The notes: generated by a model from the letters alone, not told the origin. 64,000 bases of DNA from Prochilodus magdalenae (GCA_024036415.1 JAMWET010003934.1:1057501-1121500), one strand, 5' to 3'. Numbered from the stretch's first letter, positions 37,301 to 48,835 are shown. Program-made: numbers and translations.

Positions 37301-39153
37301 CTTCCTTCCTTACAGGCAGTGTGTGTAAGTCGCTGACTCTGGCTGCTTTAGCAGCATCTCCCAGAAGATGTTTCACCCCAGAGGCAGCAAGGTCTCTTTG
37401 GGTTTTAACTGTAATCCTCTGATACTGCTGTAGGCCACGTCCTCATTGAGAGGCTATGTGGGTAATATTATGTAATAAAGGGAGGATGTAGCACACACAC
37501 AAACATACATATACACACAAAGTGCACGCTCCTACAGAACCATATACACACTTCTAAAACACAGACACACAAATATATACATCTCTGCATCACTGTCGTA
37601 CACATGCAGCATCCTCTGTACAGCAGAAGCTTCCTAAACATTCTCAGCTGAGGCCAAACTCAAGGTCAGCATAAGAACATGTGTGTGCTGACAAAGCTCT
37701 ACAATTGATGATTAAAAGCAGCCTCTATTAGCAGCTTTACAGCACAGCTAATCAAGGCTGTTCAGTGTATTGGAGTACTTCCAGTCAGGCAAGAAAAAAA
37801 CAGCACCACCTTACCACCCCCAGCCCTCTATCTCTATTTTTCTTCACCAATTTAGTCTCTGCTTTTTCTACCCACTAGATAGGTGTTGGGGTATAATCAT
37901 TAGCATATTCTCAAAGATTAATGAGTTAGTATTCAGTTCAGCTCTTGGATATTGTATGTGTTAAGTTGTTCAGAGCGAGCTCCAGTTCTATTGTACATAG
38001 ATTGGTTTTGTTTAGTCAAATAAAGGTCCACCTTCATCGGCTGCACCACAAAAGAAAACCTCAATCTCGGGAATTAACAAGCTCCTCAGAAAAAAACCCT
38101 ATTATTTATGACCTTAGCAAAGGCCCTTTGCTTACTGTCCCCTGAGCTGAACCCAGATGCCTAGTTTTGACCATTAACAGTGGTTCCAACACAAGATGAT
38201 AAGCGTGAGATGCTGTAAAGAGAGTGTTTCAAATGTTCATTTTTTGTTTTATTATATAATACAGAAACATGAGCATCACTGGAGATTTACAGATAGGGGA
38301 GCTAAGCCTGTATTATATCTCTGTTCATTATGTCCTGGCTGAGGAGTTATGGGATGTAAAATTGCATCATGATCAACACCATGTGACCTTTTTGCTGATG
38401 TTAACAGGCTGTGAAGGAGTGTTTATCATACTGGTCCTAGGGGACTCCCAGATGGTCCACATGTTTGCAAGTTAGGTGCGAGCAGAAATCTGGAATGACT
38501 GGATGTTTCTAAAGAATGATACCGCTGCCATAAACAGCAATCTAGGACTACAACTGACTACCAACAGTTGATATTCTGAAGAGATACAAAGCAAATAATA
38601 TACCAGCCATCACTAACGTCATTACTGTCTCTTTTATTCATTCACAATCTGTGAATTGTCTTACAAAGATTTTCAGCAAGTTAATATATGTGTTAGTGGT
38701 TAGTGTAGTAAAGATTGGATGACACGCTGGGCAAGCTCTCTACACTAGTACTAGTGAGAGTCCCTCTTTTTAACATTTACAAATCATATGTCGCTCTGGA
38801 CAAAGTTGTATGGCTTATCCCCCTCTCTTTACCTACATAAAATAGAGAATTTTAAGACACAGTGATACAGTTGATTATAGAACAAATGAAGCAATGAGAT
38901 TGGTAGGTGAGGTGGGGCTGTAGTGCCTGGCCTTGTCAACCTTGTCAAGTCTAAATTTTGTCTGCACATATGGGGCTTGAAACTCCATTGCTAAAACTAA
39001 AGGAGTAAAAGATGTCTTGGCTCAGGGATGTGCAAAGCTGTTATTAATTATTAAGCAGCATATAATGCAATAAGATTTCAACTTTTCATAATCTGATAAT
39101 TCATATCAAACAGAATGTGGTATAACATGCTTTAACGGGGTGAGGATTTACAG

Positions 39154-39440
39154 CCACCGACCACTTCATTAGGTACACCTCCTTATATCTACACATAGGC
39201 ACATTGTGGTTGTACAAATACAGACTGTAGTCCATCTGTTTGTTACCTTTCACCTTGTTCTTTGATGGCCAGGACCCCCACAGGACCGCCACATGAAATG
39301 TCAGGGGCACTGCTGTGTCTGATTCAGTCCCATGAGCAAAACACACAATAACATCCCTCGACCAGTGTCACTGCAGTGCTCAGAATAATTCACCACCCAA
39401 ATAATACCTGCTTCGTGATGGTCCTAATGTTGGCTATACA
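39154..39440. mobile_element. Interspersed repeat beginning ACCACTTCATTAGGTACACCT
   Basis: The phrase CACTTCATTAGGTACACCT and later CATTGTGGTTGTACAAATAC, CCAGTGTCACTGCAGTGCT and ACCACCCAAATAATACCTGC match, as far as I recall, a common teleost non-autonomous DNA transposon. The right end was not defined. No coding capacity. Confidence 0.6.
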
Positions 39441-40618
39441 TATAAAATATTATATGACAAATCCACCCACTGATGCACATCCTTTAGTCTTGCATTGCGA
39501 GACTCTAGGGAGAGTATGGTACCTTTTGCCACTTGACGTGGCTAAGAACTGCCTACTCTTGCAGTAAAGGAAAATTTGACTGACACATAAACAACGAGTC
39601 ACAAACCTGCTATTTGGCATAAAATCTTGAAAACAGCATCAGAAGCAGTCCCTCAGGAAATGTAGAAGTATACGATAGGTGGAGCATCTGTGGTTAAAAC
39701 TACTGTTCTGTAGGCTGAACTTAGCTGGAACAATAAAACTTTGATTTACTGTTGGACCAGTGCAAAACAATACACGGAAGTGAATTTACATAGAAGTGTG
39801 GATAGTCAATCAGAATGCAGCTGACAGAATCCTGACGGTATGGCCAGGTTAATGCACAAAGGATATATGACTGTCCGTCTACATGTGGGCGGAGCATCTG
39901 TAGCTGAGACTGCAAATCTTACACATGCCCTTACATTCTGGACGAACAGCGTGACCAATTAGATTTATATGTGGCATGGTAAGTGATTGTGACATGGCCA
40001 CAGCCACGTGGTGTGATGTAATATTGGAAGGCACACCGACCAGGAGATATAACGATTGATAAAAACATAATTATTGTATCATTTAAAAAAAATTAAAACA
40101 GTACTGCGCTGCTTTAGGGTTCAGAGCTAGTTACAGCTCTGCAGGCTAATTGGGTCATTGAACTATAACCTGTGAGTGTTTTAAGTTCAGGTCTCTCTAT
40201 TATTATTTTAAGCAGTTACAGTCCTGAATTCTGAAGATGCTGAAGCCCCCTGTTCCTGTGTCCCTGTATTAGTAATTGACTACAAAAAAAGCTCTTTGAA
40301 AAGTGTAGAAGAAGACCAGCTGTTTCCCTAGCTGGCAATCAGGGTTTCTCTCTTAAAGTCTCTCAGCTTTTGTCCCTATGGTGCTTTGCAGGTTGTTCCA
40401 GAAGAAGAAGAAGTAGAGGATTCGGAGTGAGCTCTGCTAGAACTCAAATCCGGCGACCTGCAGCCATCCAGCAGAAGAGAAAGGAGGGTCATGCTGTTTT
40501 CCAATGAAGACTACCCCTCATTCAGTGTACTACCTACAGCTTTACAAAGGTCGAAAAACCTCTACGATCTGTGTCCTGAAATCTATACACATTGGTGCTT
40601 GGTTGTGGAAAAGGCAGC

Positions 40619-40643
40619 AGAGAGAGAGAGAGAGAGAGAGAGA
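40619..40643. repeat. (GA)12 microsatellite
   Basis: Pure AG run within the putative lin7a 3'UTR. Confidence 0.9.
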
Positions 40644-42349
40644 AAGCACTCGTTTTATCTTTCTGTTATTAACGTTAAGTTATCCTCCTCAGCCAGTTGC
40701 AAGTTGTGACCCTCTCCAAAGAAAGTCCTTCTCGTAGTTCGTGATGCCGTATTTACTTGTGTTCAACTGAATGTGTTGACCAATCTTTTTTTTTTTTCTC
40801 CTTAACGTTTCCCTGTTGCCACAGCTTTGTACAATAACCTATTGACGGATTCTTCTGGTGCTTGTGTCTGTGCGAAAGAACATTGCTTTTTGTGTCAAAC
40901 GTGTCCTTGATCGGATAAAAGTGAGGTATTTTATACCACATTGTAGCAAGGAATATTTTGTATAAAAAGTTAGATTTAGCAATAACACACTTAAGTTGGT
41001 TGTATATGCGTCACTGTCAAATACTGGGGGGAACAATTAAGGAAAATGAAGGACACATAAGCTAATGAAGGTAGTGCTATGGTCCTTTAAAGGATTGCTT
41101 AGTTGCTTACCCGAAAATGCTAACATAGCTAGCAATGAGTGGAAGCTGGCAAAACAGGAAACACAAGGCAGCAGCTAGTATGCTAGTTATCTACTAGCTA
41201 GCAGACACCTTTCATGCTTTGCTGGGTCTTCTTTGTTGTTAGCCATGCTAGTGTTTTTAGCCAGACTATCCCCTTTAGCATAATGAAATGACATTCTGAC
41301 ATTTCCACAGAAGGTCCTTGATGTATAGGCTAGCTGCAGCACCAGTGCTAATGAAAGGGATCTGCATTTCGAAAAGTTGAAACAGTGGACAGTATGAGAA
41401 CAGTATGTTGTGTACAAAGTTCTGATGCAGTTTTTCAATTGTGAGCTAACAATTAAATAAAGGAATCTAATAAAAAAGATAATCTATTTATGCTAGGCTA
41501 ATATTTAATATGAAAATACTATACTATAAAAACCTCCTATATTATTTATTTGAGGACAGGCAGAATGTCAAACACAGATATACACAAACTTATATATTGT
41601 CGTGGTGTTGGGGATGGGGGGTTGGGCTCATGGCATAATATTTTGTTATTTTTAAATGGTTATATTTTCTAGGTTTGTGATCTCAGAGTTTTAAACAGGC
41701 TATTAATTGTGATGCTACTGTAATTCAAATTTACTGTATATTCTGCAACTAATAACTGACCATTTAATCCAATCAGATCACCTCCAGAATCCTATATATT
41801 CTTTCCTGTATGCTGTCCACTTTTGACAATCATTCGATGAGATTTAGATTTATGGGAGTATTCCCAGTCGTTCTTTGGTTTATTATTCCAAACCACAACA
41901 CTGACACCATAACAAATAACCCGTCACTTCTATACATTACTGTATATCCGCTAAAAACAAAGAACCATAGAACAGTACGTTGAACAGTGGATGATCTACA
42001 GTAGTCAGAGGTAGTGTTGTATCTATATAACTGTTATTTTGTTTGTTTGGTTTCCTGGTCCGAACCTGAATATTTTATATTGTTCCTTTGCTAGTGGAAG
42101 CCTATGAGAGAACTATTAGCAAGTACAGATGTTCTTAGTGGAAGCTGGCGATGCTGTGAAGTTTTGTTTTTGTCCCTCAAGCCGCTGTACGAGCTGTAGA
42201 TCTACTGACTTTTCTCCCTTTTTGTATGTTTAAGTAAACACTTTTCTTACCGATGACTTGCATTTTCAATGGTTAAAACAGTACTTACTATACAGAGACG
42301 AAAACAATACCAGGTGATATGCAATTGTTATACATATTATATTTGTATA

Positions 42350-42355
42350 AATAAA
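42350..42355 (+). terminator. lin7a: Candidate lin7a polyadenylation signal
   Basis: Canonical AATAAA with a downstream TGTTCGTGTGC and CTCTGTGTTGTT, the expected GU-rich element. It is the most convincing plus-strand polyA site after the last lin7a exon that I found. Confidence 0.6.
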
Positions 42356-42540
42356 TATATGTTCGTGTGCACAATGCTCTGTGTTGTTCCTCATGATTCT
42401 CTGTAAACCCTGTCAAAAATCAGATGACAAAAGACAGACACAGCAAATAGTTTTTTTGCATATATTCCCAGCTAATCCAAGGACATATAAGCGGTTGCTG
42501 AATTTTTTTTAGTTTGCCTTTGTCTAATCAGCGGTCTGGT

Positions 42541-42897
42541 AACATCACAATGACTCAAATGTGACAGGCTGCACTGATGATGTCATAATGCCCCATAAGT
42601 GATTGGATGCATTAATGACAACACATTGGCTCTTAAGTGACAGGCTGCGCCAATTACATCACAAAGGCCCACATATTATAGGCTGCAATGATGACATCAG
42701 AATCACCCAATTGTGACAGGTTGCACTGATGACATCAAAATGACCAAAATGTGCCAGACTGCACCAATGACATCACAATGGCCCACAGGTGATATGCTGC
42801 CCTGACAACATCAGATAGGCTCTTAAGTGAAAAGCTGGACCATTTACATCACAATGGGCGATAAGTGACAAGCTGTACTAATGACATCACAGTGGCT
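42541..42897. repeat. 38-bp minisatellite containing TGACATCA, block 1
   Basis: About nine diverged units of the form GACAGGCTGCACTGATGACA then TCACAATGGCCCATAAGT, one unit every 38 bases or so. Most units contain TGACATCA or TTACATCA. A second block of the same unit is at 44990-45600. Confidence 0.85.
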
Positions 42898-44989
42898 TTT
42901 AACAAGACTTACATTCCATAACTGTTCATTTGCAAAAAGCTGGAAAGGTTATTAAATTAGGGTTAAAATTATATAATAAAATAGTCTAGCTGTCTAGACT
43001 AACACCTATTATATACTCTATCTATATCTATAAATGGAGATGATTTAGTGTTGTGTCTACTCTACCTTGATCCAGCCAAGATAACTCCAAAGGTAATGCA
43101 GGGTTTTAACTGACGTTAAAAAAAGGACCCTGGCCAAAACAGTCAATAAAACTGGTTAATATGTCGTTTTAAGCGGCCACCATATGAAAAATATGAATAC
43201 TCATGGTGTCCATGGCACTGATAGTCAGTTAAATTACCCAGTTCTTTATATAAGTCCTGTCAAGGTCACTACTGAGATGAAAGCCAGCACTCATTGGACC
43301 ATGAGTGTAGTTCAAAGGCACATTTTAAATAAGTAGTTAAAATACATTAGTATGTGGATTCTTTCACTCAATCCTGTTATCAGCAGAAGCAGCATTCCCT
43401 TTTTACTGCTTGATTCATTTTCTGATATGAACTAAAGTGTTTGATATTTTAGCGCCTTATTAGGCTTTAAAATCAGATTCAAATACAAATTCAATTTCAT
43501 CTTAATAAATCTACTAATTAGAGAGCTGATACCAATTCAAGGCCTCTACTGACACTCTAAAAAAAGATAGACAGTAATAAGACAAAAGCCAAGTTAGCAG
43601 TGAAAACCCATTGGAGAGGCATTCAGTGAACCAAACTACCTTTCCACCTTTTTATACCTTTTTATAATTTCACTGATACAGATGTTCAGTTCTAGACCAC
43701 ACTAAAATCAGTCCCAAGCAGGTCGTGTCTGAATGACCTTTTGGGCTTTTGTTCAGGAGGCGGGAAGCTAAATGCTAAAGGTGAAATATCCATAAAAGGG
43801 AAACTGTTATTTCTTATGCCTAATTCAAATGTCTGTTTTGTGATTTTTTGTACAGTATACTGAAGAAGATAATTCACAATGATGCACAGTCATTGTGTAG
43901 GCTCATGAAATGACAGTCAAATAAACAAACACTGAGAGGGTATAGTGCACAGAGAATTCAAGTTGCATCCATCTGGTGGCCAAAAACTAGTACTGCAAGT
44001 TTCTAATGATTGACGTTTCTATTGCTGCCAGTAGCAATTAAGCGACTTGACTAAGCATGAAAATATGTAATTAAGTCAGTTTCCACTTATGTTGCCAATA
44101 AGTTTCAGTCCTTGAAAGAAATTATCCTCTCTTTGTCTGATGGTACAGCCTGAGAAGGAATGCAGACACAGAAGGTTTGGAAGGATAGGAGACTGCAGTA
44201 GAGGAGTGTCTGACTTCAGTATATAATGATAGCATGGTTTTGTTGTAGTTCCTGTAGAGGACAGGAATATTAGACATTATTAGTTCAATGGACAAAAATG
44301 TGTTACCATGTGTGTTTAAGGTGGTAGTAACTTCAGCCTCCTGCAGGTGGTGTTGTGGAATACCTGTGGAATATGTGATGGCATTCGTAGATCGAAAAGA
44401 GATGTCACAATGCAGTAAATGTCTCGTTTGATGTGTGGAGAATTTGTCCAAAGCAGATGTTGATGACGGGCAAAAAGAAGTGACTTTATCTGGGTGTGCC
44501 AAAAGCCATAGTGTGGAGGTAGTATGGATGAATCTGCAGGTATATGGAAGTATATGGTCATACGGGTGTACCAGCGGTAGCTGAAATCCCAGTCTACAGG
44601 AAATTCTCCTCAGAACTATGCCATCCACAAAATCTGGCAGAGCTGTGCTATTTTTTGATGCAACAGTGGCTGAATATTGATATATGTAGCCAGTCCATGC
44701 TGATTTGAACTGCAGCTGTTTAAACCTTTAAAACTTGCATGCTATTAGGTGACTAATTTCCTGTCTGGTGAGCTTAGATAGATATATAGATCGATGTTTA
44801 TATACTTTGAGTGTCTTGAAGTTGGGTTGAAGCTCAGAAGGTTCCAAAAATGAATGACTTTTAATAGAATAGTGGAGATTATGGTGGAAAAGCAGGGGGA
44901 GGTAGAGGAGTGATAATAGGTAAGTGTTAGTGACAGTTCCTGTAGAAGTAACCAGTGGAGTGTTCACTGTACTGTGCCTTTAGGTACAC
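42898..44989. other. Spacer between the two minisatellite blocks
   Basis: Non-coding as far as I can tell. It holds the longest frame of the intergenic region (44122-44628, minus, 168 codons), which has no recognisable domain, no splice context and no codon pattern that I would trust. A CTCF-like CCACCAGATGG (complement) occurs near 43970-43981. Confidence 0.4.
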
Positions 44990-45600
44990 AGAGCCTGTGG
45001 GTGATTGGCAGCCTGACCTGATGGCATCACAATACACCGTAAGTGATATGCTGCATTGATGACATCACAAACAACAAGCGGCAGTAATTTTACAATGGCC
45101 CGTAAATCATAGCCTGAACCAGTGACATCACAATGGCTTATAAGTGACAGATTTCACTGATGACATAATGTCCCAAAGTCGCAGGCCTGGTGACACTGAT
45201 AACATTAAAATGGTTCATAAATGAAAGACTGCACTTGTGATGTCACAACAACCCATAAATAGCAAGTTGCATTGGTAATGTCACAAAGCCCCACAAATGA
45301 CTGACTGTTCTGATGACATCATTATGGGCCTTAAACAATAAAGCAGGTCTCATAACGTTGCAACATTCACAAGCATCTCGGGCGACATCACAATGGCGCA
45401 TAATTAACAGACTGCACAGGTGACATAGAAGAGGCTACAGTGATGAAATCGCTAAGGCTCATAAATGACAGGCTGCATTCATGATATCACCATGGTCCAT
45501 AAATGTCAAGCTGCACTGATGATGGCACAATAGTCCATAAGTGACAAACCTATTGTTTGACATCATGACAGCCTAGAAATGACTGGCTGCATTGAACACT
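44990..45600. repeat. 38-bp minisatellite containing TGACATCA, block 2
   Basis: About sixteen diverged units of the same 38-base motif as 42541-42897, in the same orientation, again dominated by GATGACATCACAATGG. Confidence 0.85.
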
Positions 45601-45854
45601 GCACTGAAAAATCCGCCATGTAAATACACTCTACCTTTTAATCCACAAGAGAAACATAAGCAATCAACTCCACTATAGGAGAAAGATATGACGTCAATGA
45701 CTATTTAGTAGCGAAATTAAATAATGCATAAAAAGGGTAACAGATACAACTTACAGTTACAGAAGGACGACTTACTATATATTCCTGTAATACCTTTGAT
45801 CTAACACAGTGGAATATGCAATCAAAGCTTTTAACACACTTCTATCAAAACACA

Positions 45855-46087
45855 CCCACACACACACACACACACACACCCACACACACACACACACACA
45901 TACAGCACCTTGAAGTGTCAGCACAAAGCCATTTGCTCATAACAGTGGAATTAAAGGGGTGTGAAAGATACATAGCATTTGTTGTATTACACAGTTACAC
46001 ACACCTCATTTCCTCCTTCTCTTTTTTTTCAACACCCAATCTCTTCACTCCATCATATGCCACCTCCTTACACACACACACACACAC
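45855..46087. repeat. Two (CA)n runs
   Basis: CA microsatellites at about 45855-45901 and 46071-46087 in the lin7a-myf5 intergenic region. The frame spanning them is spurious. Confidence 0.85.
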
Positions 46088-46462
46088 TTAGCAGGTGATG
46101 ACAAATGGCAAGCGACTGCAGAAACCAATTCACTGAAGTTATACTGTGTCACATTTACTCAGAGACAAGCAACACCTTTTTAAAAATGACAGACTTTTAA
46201 TTCTTTGTTTAACATGATTATTAAATACAATTCTTGACTACACAGTCAAACAAAAGAAAAGGATTTAAATATGGCACAATGGCTTTAACTGAATGCAGTA
46301 ATGGTTATTTAACATACGTACAGTATTTACAACACTTATTTACACACCTCACAACTCAGACAGCTCTGCTCGGCTTTACTGTCTCTATATTAGCCCTTCA
46401 TTGAAAACTTACTGAAAATGATGCTGTGCAAGCCAAGGTAAGGACAAATTCAGGCTGACGTA

Positions 46463-46607
46463 CAGTCATATGCAATAGTTTGAACATCTCCAGCCAAATG
46501 AAATGCTTTGCATGAACTCGCTTCTGCACATTCCAATGTAGAGTTCAACATGTTATTAAAACCATGTCATCTGACGAAGGAAGCCCAAACTTTTGCATGC
46601 AGCTGTG
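46463..46607. mobile_element. Short Tc1-type MITE abutting the myf5 3' end
   Basis: The left end ACAGTCATATGCAATAGTTT and the right end (complement) ACAGCTGCATGCAAAAGTTT are imperfect inverted repeats around about 145 bases. The end sequence ACTTTTGCATGC recurs at other Tc1-like remnants here (near 53110 and 57960). Confidence 0.7.
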
Positions 46608-46615
46608 GGTTTGCC

Positions 46616-46621
46616 TTTATT
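46616..46621 (-). terminator. myf5: Candidate myf5 polyadenylation signal
   Basis: Minus-strand AATAAA about 180 bases after the stop codon, the first canonical signal in that direction. Cleavage some 15-25 bases further would fall at the edge of the MITE at 46463-46607. Confidence 0.55.
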
Positions 46622-46797
46622 CAACCAGAAAAGTAGACTATTTCATGAGGTTGTTCTACATACAAGATTTTATGTAGACTATACAACAGCAACAGCCCTG
46701 TGAATAGTGTATGCACTGTTGTCAACATTTAAAATTAGGATGCTGATGGTTAGTATCATGTGACACCCTGGAGTGTGTCTCTCTCTCGCTCTCTATC

Positions 46798-46970
46798 TCA
46801 CAGGATGTGGTAGATGGGTCTGTTGCCTGGACTGTCTGGAGTGCTGGATTGGGAATCGCTGTGTGCTGGTGAAAGGGCCGTGTTTGCAGTGTTCACTGAG
46901 GATAGCCTGTCCACAATACTGGACAAACACTGCAGACTGGATGCTCCAACAGCCCTGTCCACCCCATTAA
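46798..46970 (-). CDS. myf5: myf5 exon 3, C-terminal activation region
   Basis: Acceptor TTTTTCCAG (complement). It is 173 bases: two to complete a split Val codon, then 56 residues and TGA. It contains SSLQCLSSIVDRLSS, the amphipathic helix III found near the C terminus of all four myogenic regulatory factors and needed for opening silent muscle chromatin. A Ser/Pro-rich stretch follows (SDSQSSTPDSPGNR), ending PIYHIL, matching the IYHVL ending of vertebrate Myf5. The plus-strand open frames over this segment are shadows. It completes a 229-residue protein, close to the 230-255 usual for Myf5. Confidence 0.95.
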
Positions 46971-47553
46971 CTGGAAAAACAAGAAAGAGAAGTTTGAAAA
47001 GGTCAGGGGTCAGTACTTTTGTTTATTTGATGTTTATTAATAACACCTTTAGAGGGCAGCAGTGAGTAATGTTTACTTTTAGATTTGTTAGTGTTTTTCT
47101 TTTTATTTGAGCAGTGCACCTCCGGCTTTACTAACACTTGCAGATATAGCTAACATTACTGGGAAACCATGAAGTTTATAAAAACACAATTTAGTGAAAT
47201 ACTTCCATGAGGATAAATCATAACTAAAATACTAATACATACATAAATAGTATGCTGAAAGTGTGTTGATTGCTATTTTTAGAATTAGTTGGCATTTTAG
47301 CTTGCTAGGAAGCTGATACAAACTTTGTTGGCAGGTATAAAAATGGTTTGAGGCGAGTATATGATGATTTGGACATGCGCTTGCTAATGCTAATTAGTGT
47401 GCTAATAAGTCTTCATTACTTGTTAGCTATATTAGCCTTGGTCCTCCAGTGCTTAACAAACTTTGGACACTGAATCAGTTGGTCAGGGTAAAAACTGTAA
47501 ATCTAACTTTGTATCCAAAGTGAGCCTGCAGGATAAGAATGAGCAAAACTTAC
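46971..47553. other. myf5: myf5 intron 2
   Basis: 583 bases with GT..AG ends on the minus strand (CAAAGTG|GTAAGT and TTTTTCCAG). Around 47270-47420 there are several GCTAA/TTAGC words, typical of low-grade repeats in this locus. Confidence 0.85.
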
Positions 47554-47629
47554 CACTTTGGATGTTGTAGCTATACGAGCCGCTGGGGTTGAAATTCATC
47601 TGAGACCAGACAGGGCTGCTGCAGTCTGT
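47554..47629 (-). CDS. myf5: myf5 exon 2
   Basis: This 76-base exon encodes TDCSSPVWSQMNFNPSGSYS then YNIQS and the first base of a split codon. The SPVWS motif is shared by MYF5 orthologues just after the bHLH-containing exon, and 76 bases is about the usual length of the second exon of the myogenic regulatory factors. The acceptor is CTCCTTACAG (complement), the donor CAAAGTG|GTAAGT. It joins exon 1 in phase 0 and exon 3 in phase 1. It is too short to show up as an open reading frame. Confidence 0.93.
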
Positions 47630-47689
47630 CTGTAAGGAGAACAGAAAGAATACTATTCAGTTTCAGGGACTTTTTTTCAACATTACCAA

Positions 47690-47960
47690 GTCTGAAAACA
47701 CCTACTCATGAAATATTTAATTAGCAACGTCCAACAAATCCAAGCTGGCCTCATTTAGTAAATAGCCCCCTTTGCCTTAATGCAGCTTTACTCACTCTTG
47801 GCAATCTCTCAGGCAGTCCCAGAAGGAGCCACCTAAGATGCTCTTTCAGCTATGGCGAAGAATCTATGCCCACTCACTGCTGGCTGAGAAAGCCATTTTT
47901 GAGGGCCATATTAATTTGAATTTTGGAAAATATATTCCCATTCATGCAGGTGGAATGGTA
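47690..47960. mobile_element. Tc1-like remnant in myf5 intron 1
   Basis: TTTGCCTTAATGCAGCTTTA and CACTCTTGGCAATCTCTCAGGCAG resemble the 5' part of a teleost Tc1-like element as I recall it. The ends were not defined and there is no coding potential. Confidence 0.5.
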
Positions 47961-48037
47961 CTATATGTACACTGAATCTAAAGACATTTGCCAGTTTCTC
48001 ATGTTCCTCGTGTGTTGGGTCGCTGCTTCTTTATTTC

Positions 48038-48460
48038 ATGACCCCCACCGCCACCCCTCTCCTTACACCCCATGAGGAACTCCCACGCTATGCTGGGCTC
48101 CAGGCGTGCCGAATCGATCGGGTGAGTGAAAAGCACACCGCCCGTGCAAGACGACGCTTTGGCTTGAGTAAATGTGCAGAAAATCCTGGCAGGAACAGAG
48201 CTCAGGCAGTGAGCTCAGAAAGGAATGCAGCTCCGTTCAGGCTTCCCTGCCCGTCTGCCCAGCCTGGATTAGCTCAGGCTTTATTAGGCCGTAAAGAGCT
48301 GAGTGGGAAAAGCCAGCCGTCATCCGCCGTCTAAAACATCTTAAATCACTAATGTCCCGAGAAGCAACATCTTGGAAAACTATTGGGCCAAATAAACGGC
48401 TAAATGACTGAGATTAAGCCAAAATCATGTTTCGGTGTAATAAGAAACAAAAGCAGAAGA
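48038..48460. other. GC-richer low-repeat block in myf5 intron 1
   Basis: Contrasts with the AT-rich surroundings. It includes GGCAGGAACAGAGCTCAGGC and GAGTGGGAAAAGCCAGCCG. A 98-codon plus-strand frame runs across it but contains no recognisable domain. It may be a conserved regulatory block; this is a guess from composition and position. Confidence 0.3.
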
Positions 48461-48524
48461 CATGTTAAATTAACTCCTTAAAGTGCAGGCAGGTTTCACT
48501 ATTAAGACTATTCAGACTATCCAG

Positions 48525-48835
48525 GGACAACTATGAATTACACAGTAACATTTATGAATTATGCAATATCTACTAGGAATTATTCATTGTCTACAATGAT
48601 TTACTCTGTGTCAGCTGGGAATCATTCAGAAACTACTATGAATTATTTAGTATCTATCATGAATTATTTAGTAGCTATTATGAATTATTTAGTATCTACT
48701 ATGAATTATTCAAAGTCTACTCTAATTTATTCAGGAACCACAGTGAAATATCCAGTGACTACTGTAAGGTAAACAAATTATTGAGTATCTGCTATGCATT
48801 TGTCATTAACTACTATAAATTATTCAGTACCCTCA
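48525..48835. repeat. 21-bp AT-rich minisatellite, copy 2
   Basis: About 14 units of AATTATTCAGTATCTACTATG with few changes. Because 21 is divisible by three, it opens a frame with a seven-residue repeat (MNYLVST). That is not a gene. A degenerate relative is at 24240-24680. Confidence 0.9.

Larger units (their letters stand above)
33724..40391. other. Probable lin7a 3'UTR intron
   Basis: Bounded on the left by TAG|GTGAGG and on the right by a long pyrimidine-rich tract ending GTGCTTTGCAG. Inside I see a CTCF-like motif at 34367-34383 and a repeat beginning at 39154. Nothing else is recognised; short open frames here have no domain content. Confidence 0.6.
40392..42375 (+). other. lin7a: Probable lin7a 3'UTR terminal exon
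   Basis: The acceptor is CTTTGCAG after a strong pyrimidine tract (40340-40391), with an alternative AG ten bases further on. The exon would run about 2 kb to a polyadenylation signal AATAAA at 42350-42355, followed by a GT-rich element (42360-42390). It starts GTTGTTCCAGAAGAAGAAG. If the stop of the previous exon were read through, 12 further residues (VVPEEEEVEDSE) would be added before TGA. A (GA)n run at 40619-40643 lies in it. Support is from splice and polyA signals only. Confidence 0.6.

Noticed and set aside
46773..47065. Plus-strand frames over 46773-47065
   Set aside because: Shadows of myf5 exon 3 on the minus strand.
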